In this document: one piece after another, positions 45,923 to 56,930 of the stretch | Layout of the letters: each line of letters begins with the position of its first letter | Numbering within the stretch: position 1 is the first letter of the stretch | Assembly: GCF_905163445.1 (NCBI RefSeq) | Contig: NC_053200.1 | Location: 9,982,001 to 10,046,000 of the forward strand | Source: Pararge aegeria | Taxonomy: Eukaryota; Arthropoda; Insecta; Lepidoptera; Nymphalidae | Direction: 5' to 3' | DNA: 64,000 nucleotides | The notes under the pieces: generated by a model | What the model saw: only the letters and a program-made list of their open reading frames with translations | What the model was told of the DNA's origin: nothing | The model's database searches: none | Translations under genes and position numbers: made by a program

Positions 45923-46669
45923 CACTCCATGTTGTACTTCTTCCATCACTACGAGCTGCCGGTGATACTACAGCAGGCGCAACTACAACAACTTCTACTA
46001 CGAACTCATCACGGAATGGGTGGAATGATGGGTCTGGCTGGTATAGCCGCTTTAGCGAGTGGTGCCGCTTATCATGACGCTCCTGGTACAGGTACGCAAG
46101 CTACGCCGCCAACTGCTCAGTCTACTACCCAAACCGTTCAGAACACGGTACAGTCCACTGTGACTCAGACATCGCCTTCTGTCTCTACAGCTCAAACGAA
46201 CACCACACACACTGGAGATGTAGTGTCCTCTGGAGTCATAAGTACACAGACTACAGCAGCAGGTACTGATACTACCACAGTCAACCAAACTGAGGATAGA
46301 ATTGTGACAACTTCCATTAATCAATCCATCACAAATGCAGATAAGCCAAACGCCTTAGCGCCGAGCGTTGAAAAAGCGATAAATATTCAAGAAATCAAAA
46401 GAAAGAATTCTGACGACGATATCAAGTTGATTCGAAGTAGTAACTCAGCTCCGACAATCAGTCTTGATAGTGAAAATTATGATTTGCCTGGTAGAGCAAA
46501 AAATGATAATACAACAAACTCTAACTTGGATAAAGTTGAGAGTTCGACTTTAGATCGTAGACGAGTTGGAAGCGTGGAAAATGAAGATGGGCCCCCTATT
46601 ACTAATAAACCATCAACTACGGTGCAACGAGCTCCTATAGCGACCCCTGAGGCTGATGATTTAGACTAG
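45923..46669 (+). CDS. TMEM259: Membralin (TMEM259), terminal coding exon with stop codon
   Basis: This exon follows the acceptor TTTTCCTTGTTATAG and gives 248 residues plus a TAG stop. It starts HSMLYFFHHYELPVILQQ, which directly continues the FIQ end of the exon at 35835, as in membralins of other animals. After about residue 30 the sequence becomes low complexity: a Gly/Met/Ala patch (GMGGMMGLAG), then a long Ser/Thr/Gln-rich tract and an acidic C-terminus (EADDLD). That tail looks disordered and is the part expected to vary between species. An in-frame ATG at 45929 is internal and is not the start of the protein. No AATAAA lies near the stop. The first candidates downstream are ATTAAA at 47675 and AATAAA at 48011 and 48045, so the 3' UTR may exceed 1 kb. 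Confidence 0.93.
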   Translation, partial: HSMLYFFHHYELPVILQQAQLQQLLLRTHHGMGGMMGLAGIAALASGAAYHDAPGTGTQATPPTAQSTTQTVQNTVQSTVTQTSPSVSTAQTNTTHTGDVVSSGVISTQTTAAGTDTTTVNQTEDRIVTTSINQSITNADKPNALAPSVEKAINIQEIKRKNSDDDIKLIRSSNSAPTISLDSENYDLPGRAKNDNTTNSNLDKVESSTLDRRRVGSVENEDGPPITNKPSTTVQRAPIATPEADDLD

Positions 46670-48267
46670 ACTCGTATAAATTATGTACCTCTATGCTTTC
46701 TAATATGATATGATAACGTGCAGTTTGTATTTTATATAAGTTTAAAGAATCTGAAGTCATGGCCGTAAAGTTAATAGGTAATATTTTGTGAATTACTCTT
46801 AAGTGTGTTGCACATGACGACTTTTTCAGGCAGCACTCACCTGCCAATTGCGCAGACGCAAAGCAATGTGCAAAGATAGTACCTTTAGTACAAGAATTAA
46901 CAATTCGCTGCACACGATGCACGATGGTTTTTGAGTATTTGAACAGTATAACGCCACAGTAAAATATTCCTGACTATCCAGCAGCTCAAATTGAAACTGA
47001 AATGAAACGGTTTTACTACCTACTGATTCAAAACAAAGTTCACTTTACTATGATGTGATAATGTTTTGACTGGAACTGTCGAGTCTAGACCTCTTTTTAG
47101 TTACTACTTTCGAAAAAGTCATCGTGTGCAATGGCCCTAACGTAGAATGGTACTTATTTATCATGAAACTTGGTAAGTTAGGCTCGGTTTAGATAATTTT
47201 AGTCAGGAAGAAAGATTGAACTTTAATGTGCTAGAATAATATACCGTTACGATGCGCGCGGCCGTTTCTGTAGCCTAATCAGATATTTTAATTTGGAACA
47301 GCAAATCAAAAACTTATTTTACTGAGAGCCAATTTGGTGTTGCAGCTGCAGACTACAACACTGACTGAACTGTCCTGAAATCGTATTATTGATTTTTTTT
47401 TCATATGGTTCTCACTGAAAGTGTATATTGTACGAAATTAGAAAGGTACATCTCAGCTTCGATTTGGACTCGGGGACTACCAGGCACGAGACCACTAAGG
47501 TAGTACTCATGTACTTTTGGGTGCTTCGTACCCGAAAGGTGCCAACTTGACCCCATAGTAACGCCTCAGCTGTCCGTCCGTCCATCTGTTACTCTGTCAG
47601 CGGACTTAATCTCCTGAAGCGTCATAAGTAGTCATATAATGTATATTAACTGTTGCCGCTCAACAAAAAATTGAATTAAAAAAAGAAAGTTGAAAATTAA
47701 AGACACACAAGATACGTGTTTGTCCGATCTTTATAATAGTTTAGTGTTTCATATTACTTCTGGTACGGGACCCTTCGCGTGCAAGTACTACTGCCATTTA
47801 TTTCTATTGTCATTTTTATCCGTATCTTTTTGTTTTTATTACCTCACATCTGTTCAAGTGATAGCAAGATGATCTGAATATTTATGGGACAAACATTAAT
47901 TGAGGGGTTTCTACTATTATAATCCTATAATATTACTTTTAAAGACGCGACTGTTGTATACCCTGAAGATGCTTTTTTGCGTTTCCAGCAGACTATTTTA
48001 ATTGATTGTAAATAAACAAATGCAATGTTAATTGACTTTGGTGTAATAAAGTAAAAGTTATTGTTACCTGACTAGAATCCCACCAGGGACAGGTTATGTT
48101 CAAAGTATATAAATAAACACTGTCGTTACAGAAAAGCATGATGTCAAACGATCGTTTTGTCTTTATCGCAAGAGTTGACACTCAAAACGGCGGTACTCTC
48201 TTTTAAACTTTGCTAAAAAAGCGCTGAATTAAAGTGGTGTAGCGTGAATAATTCGAATGCGTTAGTC

Positions 48268-48552
48268 GAACAACATTGCCCAATTAAGTTATTTTTTGAT
48301 AGAGTTTGTTATGTCCTACTTCGATTTTATCTTTGCACTTCAAAGAACCACATAAAGCTTCAATCTGTCCAAGTAATTATAACAACTAACGTTAAGCGCG
48401 ACTTACCAAGACGTAACGACGTAAACCATTCGATTGAGCAATATTGATCGAAATTAGTAATTTTTGACTGACTGGATTCCCCTTTCCTACATTGACTTTC
48501 CTCTATACTCCGGAGAACCACGTAAAGCAGCCTGACCCAATCATGATAACTA
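48268..48552. repeat. Diverged tandem duplication, ~165-bp spacing
   Basis: The unit at 48268-48387 (GAACAACATTGCCC ... AAAGAACCACATAAAGCTTC ... TATAACAACTA) reappears at 48432-48552 (GAGCAATATTG ... GGAGAACCACGTAAAGCAGC ... GATAACTA) with many substitutions. Confidence 0.5.
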
Positions 48553-49499
48553 GGACCTCATAATAATTGTTATTTATAAGTGCGTATATAACCTAAACCA
48601 ACCAATTGGCTTTGCAGCAGCGTAGAGGTTCTTAGCTCACTTTTATGACAGTTGCGGCCATTATCCGGCACTGGGACAAAAGGTCTAGAATTGAAACAAG
48701 TTGTCTCTCAATGTAAAAACATATTTTTTTGATTTCTGTTAAAAAAAGTTCACAAATGAAAGGTTAAGGTGATTGTTAGTTTAAGTTGTGGCTGCCATTA
48801 CAGCAAGTGTAAATATCTAGATGTCGATATTTATTAGGAACGTACTGCATTGTATCAAGTTTTTTAATTTGTTACTATTGTACTACTATTTTATTTGTTT
48901 AAATGCTTAGTTAAGCAGAGGTGCTTGCTGGAGTCGGCATATTCATTTAATTCAGTGATTTAGTTTATTGCAATAAATATTTTTGTTCATAATTGCCTCT
49001 TATTTCCGAACTATGTTGGAGTTTTCTCAAGTCCACTTTATGGTTGTCTTTTCTGTTCAAGGAAAGCACTAAATTTCAATAAATTGTGTCTTAGTTTTAC
49101 GCGTTTCATTGGCTATAATGTGTTTTGACTTTTTGACAAATCTAAACGAATCCATCGTGATCAATTTGCAATTGGATTTTGGAACGATAGATTCAAATTT
49201 AATGGATAAGGCATACATTTACTTTATCGTAGACACGTCACATTTTGAAAAGTCCAATCATGTTTGTAGTCAATAGAAGACTTTCTATTGATCATCTTCT
49301 GACTCTATCATCAAACTAGCAAGGTATAACTTATATATTATATACGACGAAAAAAATTGAATTATTAAAATTTCTGTAAAAAAATTTAAGGTTGTTATTT
49401 TACTTATCCGATTTTCAATTCCCGGGTTTTGGGTTTTGAGATAATGATAATAATTGTTAAAGCCTGCTTCCCCGCAATTTAAGCCAAGTGTGGAGGGTC

Positions 49500-49610
49500 C
49501 GAGCTTAAAACTCTCCTCTATGAGAAAAGTGTATGCCTAGCAATATGACACTTTTAGGTAGCAAACTCTAACCAAAAGGGTCATGTTCAGCAACATGACA
49601 CTTATGATTA
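49500..49610. repeat. Dispersed repeat end with a short tandem duplication
   Basis: GTATGCCTAGCAATATGACA with CTTTTAGG is followed by TCATGTTCAGCAACATGACA with CTTATG. The preceding TGTGGAGGGTCCGAGCTTAA block is familiar from lepidopteran repeats, but I cannot name the family. Confidence 0.4.
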
Positions 49611-49859
49611 TTCTTTTCTATGTGGCATATGGGCCTTAATTGGAATAAACGTTCGATTGTTGTTGTTTTGACGCAATGTCTATTAGCAAATTGAACATCG
49701 AGGCATTTCTTCAGACCCTTTTTTAAAATGTACATCTAAATCCTACCTCAAGCAAGGAATTCAGAATTCGTGCATCTTTAAGGTAGGTATTGAACTACCA
49801 ACGGCGCTATAAATACTTAGCGCAACTAATTCGTTACATTTTACAATACTGGCAAATCA

Positions 49860-49975
49860 GCGCTGTCAGATTATAGGGTGGGGGACGGTGTAAAACCCGA
49901 AGATTTAACGGAATGCAACGTGGGGCTTGCCTTACTTATCCAGCGTTTCGCCTTATTAATAAAAATCTTCGCCTT
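49860..49975. repeat. Unclassified 110-bp dispersed repeat, copy 2
   Basis: Contains GCTGTCAGATTATAGGGTGG, GGAATGCAACGTGGGGCTTG and CCTTATTAATAAAAATCTTC. Confidence 0.65.
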
Positions 49976-50889
49976 GGACGAGAGATTATAAGCACCTACG
50001 TATAACTTAAAAGTAACTATTCAGTTGGTTTATTTTACCCCTTATATAAGTCTTAAAAAAATTCAAGAAGCAATAAATCCAAATTTATCACTTTATAAAA
50101 TACAAAGTAGGTAAGTAAAGATTATTCACAAAAATAATTCTAATATTGAAACATAAACTCAAATATTCTTGGATAAAAATTTAATCACCATTTAACAATC
50201 AGTTTCAAGTCGCTTGATTTTTTTTATGATACGGCTTAAGTACAATCACTTTCAGCTAAAAAATCGCGAACAGCTACTTTGTCTGTGCAAGGATTAGTTA
50301 AAGGATTTTTTCCAGTGAAATGTCTCATCCGTTGAATACTCCGGGCGTTTGCTGTCCGCTGTTTTTTCTTTGCATTTTAAATCAAAATAACTTCATTTTC
50401 GTCAGAATTTTCCGCCCTCTTGGCATAATCAACGCCGCTCGTAAAGAGTTTAAGACAATTTTGCTTGGAAAAAAATTATGTTCACAAAGAGGTCGCGCTT
50501 TCTTTTGTAAAGTTTAGTCGCCTCTTGAGAAGCTGTCTGTAACTATGCAGACCTCTTTCGTGTTTTGCGAAATGCCTGACTACAACGGTCTACCAAAAAC
50601 GTTTATGTACTCTGAGACTGAAGTCACTCTAAAATGGTTTTACTGGTATCTACTTAGGTATGTACTATTAGGGCCTCCCGAAATATTTTGGCTATAAAGG
50701 CTAACTAACGTTCTCACTACGAGTTGGTTTCAGTTATTGTACTGCGCCCTGATTCTTTAGATAACATGGTAATTTAAATTTATCAAAATGTTTCTTTTCG
50801 TGTGAATTCTCACACCTTATCAAACAAGGACATAATATAAATACAGGATACATTTTATAATGAATTAAAATTAACATCTCCATCTATCC

Positions 50890-51110
50890 CCAAAGTAAGC
50901 GTAGCTGGTGATATAAAAATAATTATTCATTTGTTACCCATAAGGGTACTAGGATAACGAATGAATATTTTTTATGAACAATATACATAAATACTTTTAA
51001 TGAAACTGAAAAACATTCATGTTCACACAAAAAAAAAATCAGTTGTGAGAATCGAATCTACAGGTTTGGACAACGAAGGCCGGGTCATAGCCCATTTTGC
51101 CACTTGGCCG
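50890..51110 (-). mobile_element. SINE A, minus strand, degraded
   Basis: The plus strand shows CCCCAAAGTAAGCGTAGCTG, GAAAAACATTCATGTTCACA and GTTGTGAGAATCGAATCTAC in the order expected for the reverse strand. The head is diverged. Confidence 0.7.
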
Positions 51111-52324
51111 TCTCGTTGCTCTTGACTGCTAGGTGTGTTATAGTAATTACATAATTAGTAGAACTTCGACTAGGTGAACAGCGACATTAAACAAATTGCA
51201 GAGAGCTTATAATTGCACTGGAAACCCTTGTAAAAGATGTATGACTAGCAATTTAATGGTGATAACAAAGTTTGACTACCTTGGTGGTGGTGTTAATAAT
51301 TTAGGTTTGGATAAAAGTTATTGTAATTTTTTTATGTGGGTATTTTGCTTGAATTGTTCCCACAATTCCGTTTCCCTCGACGCCGTAATATCCACATATC
51401 ACAGTAATATCCACTTTAATCTACAGAAATACTCGAACATTGTGAAGATCTCTCGCGGTTAGACGCCACAGATTGTTCTAACCTACGAATACAATTCTGA
51501 ACACTTATAAGAGGCCAGTTAAGTAATGCTTAGAAACCATATCTTAGAAACAACACAAACGTTTTGTTGCAAGAAGTAAATGGAATAATGTAGTAACTAT
51601 AATGTGTTTTTAAACACTTACAGATGTTAAGACCTGAAGCTGAATCTCGAATGGTGTTTATTTTTAAAAGTGCTAGGCTAGTTTTGATGCAATTTTTCAC
51701 TGCATGGCCTACACCACAAAAAAGTTTTTTTTTAAATTACATACGTGGGATTAAAAAAAGTAGATATTATGTGGTATGTGAAAGAATGAAACGGTAAAAA
51801 GCTAAAAGAAGTGATGCTTTATCGCAGAATAAGAGGAAGAATTTAAATTAAGTAAAGAAATAAAAAAAAAATCGAAAAAATTGGCGCGCGGCGGGGCGTC
51901 ATGTCTCTTATATATATTATATGTACATGAAGAATAGTAACAGAAAATAGACATTAAAATTATTACAAACGATCAAAACTAAAAGGAATTGATATCAAAC
52001 CAAGCTTATCGATAACCCGTTACACGTCCGTTAAAAAAAAACGAGGGGTTGAGAAAATATAATTTCAAATAAAAGTTGAGTCGGAGCAGTCGCAAGTTTC
52101 TTAATTAAAACTTATGTCGGGTGTCACGAGGGAGGGACTGACCCAGAAATAAATAAATAACGCCACGACTCGCTCATTTATTTGTCTAAGGGAGTTTGTT
52201 CGGCAGACGTGTCCCATGATGTGCTACAAATAAGTAGGTACAGAGTATTGGATATATTCTCCACTCGAATAGTTTGTATTACACTACAGGTGTTTTTTTC
52301 AAATAGTTTAGTTTCGTCCATTAT

Positions 52325-52577
52325 GGACGGACCAAGCAGATGGTATGGTACCTTTCGGTACCATCTCCTACACTACGCCACCATGCAAGGAACTCGTTCT
52401 AAGAAATGCCGTCCTGTGTTGACCAACCTCTTAGGTATAAGTGTTAATTCTCGTGTGCCTGTAATTACATCGGGTACCACACCCTTCTGATTGGAACACA
52501 ACCTGGCTGCTACGCAGAAATGAGCATGGTGTAGTTCTTCCCCGGACGAGCTCTGTCACAAAAAGCTCTGCTACCAA
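52325..52577 (-). repeat. Dispersed repeat D, minus-strand copy
   Basis: On the reverse strand it runs from GGTAGCAGAGCTTTTTGTGA through GAGCTCGTCCGGGGAAG to a GGTCCGTC end. It contains a short inverted repeat (AGATGGTA ... TACCATCT) at about 52339-52367. Confidence 0.65.
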
Positions 52578-52599
52578 CTGTGGTTGTATTGTGATTATT

Positions 52600-52985
52600 T
52601 TTATTTATTTATTTGATATATATGACACATCACTACGCACTACACTATAACATAAATAGAAAGATTAAAAACTACACAAAATAAAAAAAAAAAAAAAAAA
52701 AACTTACATAAAATATTAATATGCAATATAAAAAAAAAGTTACAAATTAAAATTTCTGCGTCCAGGCAGCCCTACGTGGAGTTTAATATACAACTTGTAA
52801 ATTGGAGAGTCGTATCGATTTATTAGTGCTTTCAGAATGCCGTTACTGCTTACCCACGTTCTTTTTATCAAGGATCCTATTCGATTTCTTCTATGGCAAA
52901 TAAGTCGCGAACATTTCTGATGCACTACAATAAGTAATTGGGGTAAGCCCAACAGCATTCTGAAACCATCATTATACTAAACTCG
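52600..52985 (-). mobile_element. Possible LINE 3' end (minus strand), degenerate
   Basis: The reverse strand has a 72-codon frame ending LHVGLPGRRNFNL and a stop at 52740. Downstream on that strand come an A/T-rich leader, a homopolymer run at 52682-52702 and a TTTATTTATTT-type end near 52600. The layout of C-terminal frame, A-rich UTR and simple tail resembles a truncated retrotransposon, but I do not recognise the protein. Confidence 0.3.
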
Positions 52986-53211
52986 TAGGGCGTTTAGCGA
53001 TGCCGGTATATTGCAAACGATGTCATCATACGTTCGTCGTTTTACGTACGTGTTTACCTGTGGTTCGATCAAGTCAACTTAAATGTGAAAGAGTACTGAT
53101 TCTTTCACACAGAAGTCGATTATTGTCTTTACAATTAAAATTAACGGGTTGTACCTTTTTAAAAGGGTTTTTTGTGTAATTTAACGACAACACATAGTAT
53201 TGTTTTTAGTT

Positions 53212-53575
53212 TTGCGGTGATAGCCCAGTGCAGGACTTCTACTTCACTTTCGGGGGGCCGAGTTCGAATCCCAGCACGCACCTCTAACTTATCTAAGTTA
53301 CTAAGTTTATATAACTTATCTAAGTTACTTAGTTATCTAAGTTTATCTAAGCGTTTTCAGCAATTAAAATATCACTAGCTCTAACGGTGAAGGGAAACCT
53401 CGTGAGGTAACCTGCATGCAGTTTTCCGTAATGTTCTTAAAGGTGTGTAGAGTCCACCAATCCGCACTAGGCTAGCGTGGTGGACTGCGGCCTTAACCCC
53501 TTCTCATTGCGGGAGGAGACCCGTGCCGTGTAGTGTGCCGGTAATATGTTGTTGATATGGTGATGATGATGATTT
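53212..53575 (+). mobile_element. SINE C, full length, with internal minisatellite
   Basis: Head GCGGTGATAGCCCAGTGCAG with CTTTCGGGGGGCCGAGTTCG; body TCTAACGGTGAAGGGAAACC, GTCCACCAATCCGCACTAGG; end GGAGGAGACCCGTGCCGTGT and (GAT)n. Between 53285 and 53350 the block that is normally about 20 bp is expanded into tandem ATCTAAGTTA-like units. Confidence 0.85.
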
Positions 53576-53959
53576 TGAGATCGATTCCCGGGTCAATAAC
53601 ACTCTCATGCCCATTTGCACTTACGACGAACTAGGCATTGTCTCAATAAGAAACGCCTAATCTAAGTAGATCCCTAGGCAAACATCAACCGCTCAACCAT
53701 TATTAATCACCTAAGAGTTGGTGAAACGTTTATTGTTTATAGACGAGCTGCTGTCTTTAATCACACTTGATGGTTGGTGCAGCCTAAGGTGCAACGCGCT
53801 TGACTCGAAGATGTCTATTCACTCTTGATTTGAAGGTACTCATATTGTAGGTACTGGGGAAAACGGAAGCTAGAAAAGCATTCCATCCGGAATGCCTTTC
53901 TAGCTTCCTTGCGTGAATCAGAAACGAAGATCCAAAACGCTTCGTACGCGTCCGTGGTA

Positions 53960-54150
53960 CGAAGCGCTATGGACGTGGCTAGTTACCACCCTACCGATAA
54001 AGACGTACTGCCAGGTGATGTGGCGGTTCGTTACGATTTGTTCCGCGTAGATTTTAATTATTGATCGAGTATAACTGCCGTACCCTAAAAGGTTAGCCGT
54101 CTATCTTAGACTGCATTATCACTTACCAGGTGAAATTGTAAATAAAAAAA
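53960..54150 (+). repeat. CR1-like LINE tail (repeat B)
   Basis: Contains GTGGCTAGTTACCACCCTAC, TTCCGCGTAGA, CTTAGACTGCATTATCACTT and ACCAGGTGAAATTGTAAATA. Confidence 0.6.
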
Positions 54151-54525
54151 TATATATGGTTTTTAATTATGCATTTTTAATAAAATTGTAAAGGCCTCGC
54201 CTTTACACCTTTTACAATTTACTTTTATATTTTTTATTTAGTTTTAAGTTTAAGACGCAAAAACGTTATAACTTTAACAGTCTATCTGAGAGATTTATAT
54301 ATTATTTCGTATACGTACATTTCAAAAACGGCTCTCACGATATTGGTAAAGTTTTGTGTTCAGTTAATTTTTATTTTCTGATAAGTTTATCAATGTATTT
54401 GTCTCAACGAAAAAACCGTGATCTTTGGTTAAAAAAATAATATTATTTAACAACGTGCTTAAAGTTGAACTGGGTTCTTTCATGTTACATTGATTTCAGT
54501 AACTTTAGTTTATTTGCTTCTCCTT

Positions 54526-54672
54526 AGACCAGGACGCGTTTGGAACCCTCGTAGCTTTAGTTTTAAGTTTGCGAATGTGTTATCGCCATCTTCTCACTAC
54601 CGTGTAATTCCGTACGCATCAAAAGTGCCACCTACTTGAATAAATATATTTTTGACTTTTTTTTGACTTTAT
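54526..54672 (+). repeat. Repeat H (SINE/LINE tail), plus strand
   Basis: Contains ACCAGGACGCGTTTGGAACC, CTCGTAGCTTTAGTTTTAAG, ATCAAAAGTGCCACCTACTT and GAATAAATATATTTTTGACT. Confidence 0.7.
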
Positions 54673-54769
54673 CCTTACCTATATCTTTTAGACAGCACTA
54701 ACTATAATTGGGTTAAAAATGTATATAAAGTTAACCTTTCGTGTTTCAAGTTTGTGACCAAACTGAAAC

Positions 54770-54985
54770 GGTGATAGCATAGTGGTAAGAATTCCGAGTT
54801 TACTTGCGGGAGTCGGGTTCGAACCCGGCAGGCACCCCAAACTTCGGAGCTACGTGCTCTTAAACAATTTCATATCACTTGCTTCAACGGTGAAGGAATA
54901 CATCTTGAGGAAACCTGCATGCCTCTGAGAGTTCTTCAAAACGTTCTAAAAGGCGCGTGAAGTCTACTTAACACTACTAATGGGT
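54770..54985 (+). mobile_element. SINE C-related, with well-preserved tRNA-like head
   Basis: Head CGGTGATAGCATAGTGGTAA and box B GTCGGGTTCGAACCCGGC are intact; body CTTCAACGGTGAAGGAATAC and AAACCTGCATGCCTCTGAGA follow. The 3' end is degraded after ACTAATGGGTGATAATG. Confidence 0.75.
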
Positions 54986-55786
54986 GATAATGATCTGAAG
55001 ACAACTTCGGGTAAGTAAATTTTTGTTTCGTAAACTTCCATACGTTTTTGCTTCACACCCCGACCCACCGAGTTACAATGATCTCGCTTTTACTTCGCTT
55101 TCTCGACATATACAATGGTTAATAACCTTCCTGAGAAATTTGGCTATGGATTTTGTACCGATTAGCGCGTCCAACAAAATAACAAACAAACTTTATTATT
55201 ATTAGTAGATTACACAGTGGAGTTTAATAAAATAGAAGGCTGGTTGGGTTGAGTCGTAGGTTGGTATTAATAAAAACAAAAAGCTTTTGTTTTACATATT
55301 TTTATTTAGATCAATACTTAGATATCTGTACGGTTTTGTCATAAAAGATACAAGGTAACGACCAAAATATCAGCTGGGTTACACTGAAGGTAAAATAAGG
55401 TCATGGGTTACTATGGCAACATATGATCAAGTTAATAATAAAACAATAATAATTCACAACAAGAGTACAATATTTTTATTTCAGGTATAAAAAAAGAAAA
55501 GTTGAATAATTTACGTCTATAATTGAACACTTACATAAAACGAATATCTTGTTTGTTTATGTGTATTTTACCGCACTTGCTTTTTAATTTTAACAAATTT
55601 ATTTATTCTTTAAAATAATTATTTTATAAATATAACGTTAAATAAAATCTAAAACGTCTTCGAAACCACCGCAGCGATGTACAGTTCCTAAGATGCTGGC
55701 ATAATATGCTGTCTAAATTGAACTATGGGAAAAATGTTAATCGCTACCCTCCGCCAAGGAAGCTGTATTTTTCAATCTTCACGACT

Positions 55787-55954
55787 TCAGGTAATCCATG
55801 AGATGACCGCGTTGGTAGATTTATGCGCCTGTAGGCAGATCGCCAGATACGCCGTTAATGATGTAGCTGCGAACAGAAAAAAACCAGTGCAAGTATTACA
55901 ATCAAAGATCTGGGTATACCAGTTTTCTAGTAAGAAGGACGCGTCCGATTCCAT
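55787..55954 (-). CDS. Candidate small membrane protein, 55 residues
   Basis: An ATG with a fair start context opens a 55-codon frame on the minus strand. Residues 18-36 read DCNTCTGFFLFAATSLTAY: a CxxC pair followed by a hydrophobic, probably membrane-spanning segment, then a Lys/His-containing stretch. The Asp-Cys-x-x-Cys pair and the Tyr fourteen residues after the second Cys have the spacing I recall from the DUF4536/DMAC1 family of small mitochondrial assembly proteins. The family likeness is weak and I have not aligned it. After the TGA the next frame continues GLPEVVKIEKYSFLGGG before a stop, so a frameshift or a spliced end is possible. AATAAA on this strand lies near 55600. A SINE A ends just upstream. 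It could also be a retrocopy or chance ORF. Confidence 0.3.
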   Translation of the reverse strand: MESDASFLLENWYTQIFDCNTCTGFFLFAATSLTAYLAICLQAHKSTNAVISWIT

Positions 55955-55971
55955 TTGACACACTTTTTTTT

Positions 55972-56205
55972 TGATTAATAAATAAATTTACTACGACAAA
56001 ACACACATTGGCGTCTAGCCCCCAAAAAAGCGTCGCTTGTGTTATGTCGCTTTTTTATGAATAGTACACATATATACTTATAATATACAAATAAACACCC
56101 AGACACTGAAAACATTAATATACATAAAACAAAAATTTTCCAGTTGCGGGAATCGAACCCACAGCCTTGACTCTAGGGCTGATGCCCACTGCGCCAATCG
56201 GCCAT
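55972..56205 (-). mobile_element. SINE A, minus strand
   Basis: Contains AATAAATAAATTTACTACGA, GGCGTCTAGCCCCC, AATAAACACCCAGACACTGA and TTGCGGGAATCGAACCCACA. Its tail ends directly upstream of the small minus-strand ORF at 55787-55954. Confidence 0.8.
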
Positions 56206-56893
56206 CTAATTTAAAAAAAAACAAGAAATGAATAAATAAGAGAAATGATGAAATAAAGGCATTAAATTAATATTATGCTGAAATAATGAAATTCTAAAAA
56301 TTTAATAGTGGGTTACATATTATCATCTGTTCCATTTGCCGTGCAAACTGTGGGGCAATGGATTCTGTGCAAAGAAACTGACGAGACATTACCCGCGGTT
56401 GATTACCTCACCTGGTCAAAAAACTGCCTCATTTTTTGCGCAAATGATCAGCCTCGCAGCTCATCGCGAAAATGCAGTCAGCATCCTTGGCAGCATTCCA
56501 AGTGTCCATGATTTCTACAACAATTATTTTATTGGCAAGTATTATTGTTATATCAATAAAAAACATTTAAAAAAAGAAATTCATTGAAACAAGTACCAAT
56601 CACATAGGATAGTTTACACTTATAAGTTATTTTTTATTATCCAATTGATTCCTATTCTATGCGTTTGGGTGCACTGTGATAATTCATAGTAATGTTTTTA
56701 TAACACTTAGTATTAATAGATGATGCACAAGATACACAGCATAATATATCCATACATAATACAGGGTGAGTCTTTAAGACCGGGATCGTATGGCAGCTAT
56801 TTTGACCGTTTAAGGTATTTATTTCATATTAAATTTGCAAAAATAGTTGCAATACGATGTCCGTCTCAAAAACTCAAACTGTAGGTAGGTTGA

Positions 56894-56930
56894 CCAAAAA
56901 AATACATTTACAAGAAATGTATTTTTTTGG
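56894..56930. repeat. Perfect 16-bp hairpin with 5-nt loop
   Basis: CCAAAAAAATACATTT at 56894-56909 pairs without mismatch with AAATGTATTTTTTTGG at 56915-56930 across the loop ACAAG. It is AT-rich and too short for a classical microRNA precursor on its own. Confidence 0.85.

Larger units (their letters stand above)
46670..50885. other. Membralin 3' UTR and downstream DNA
   Basis: The 3' UTR end is not fixed; see the AATAAA sites at 48011 and 48045. A repeat-like block with GGGTGCTTCGTACCCGAAAG and CCGTCCGTCC lies at 47500-47600. The rest to 50885 has only the duplications listed separately and AT-rich sequence. Confidence 0.5.

Noticed and set aside
45886..46077. Overlapping plus-strand ORF at the membralin terminal exon
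   Set aside because: It is in another frame across the splice acceptor; the frame starting at 45923 continues the conserved membralin peptide.
46052..46324. Minus-strand ORF of 90 codons
   Set aside because: Shadow of the Ser/Thr-rich membralin tail on the opposite strand.
52339..52367. Inverted repeat AGATGGTA/TACCATCT
   Set aside because: Explained by the end of a D-type repeat; no sign of independent function.
54176..54225. Hairpin around GTAAAGGCCTCGCCTTTAC
   Set aside because: Real short inverted repeat but within the degraded end of a B repeat; nothing further supports a function.
54770..54838. Possible tRNA gene with perfect box B
   Set aside because: The sequence continues into the SINE C body and no acceptor stem closes; it is a SINE head.
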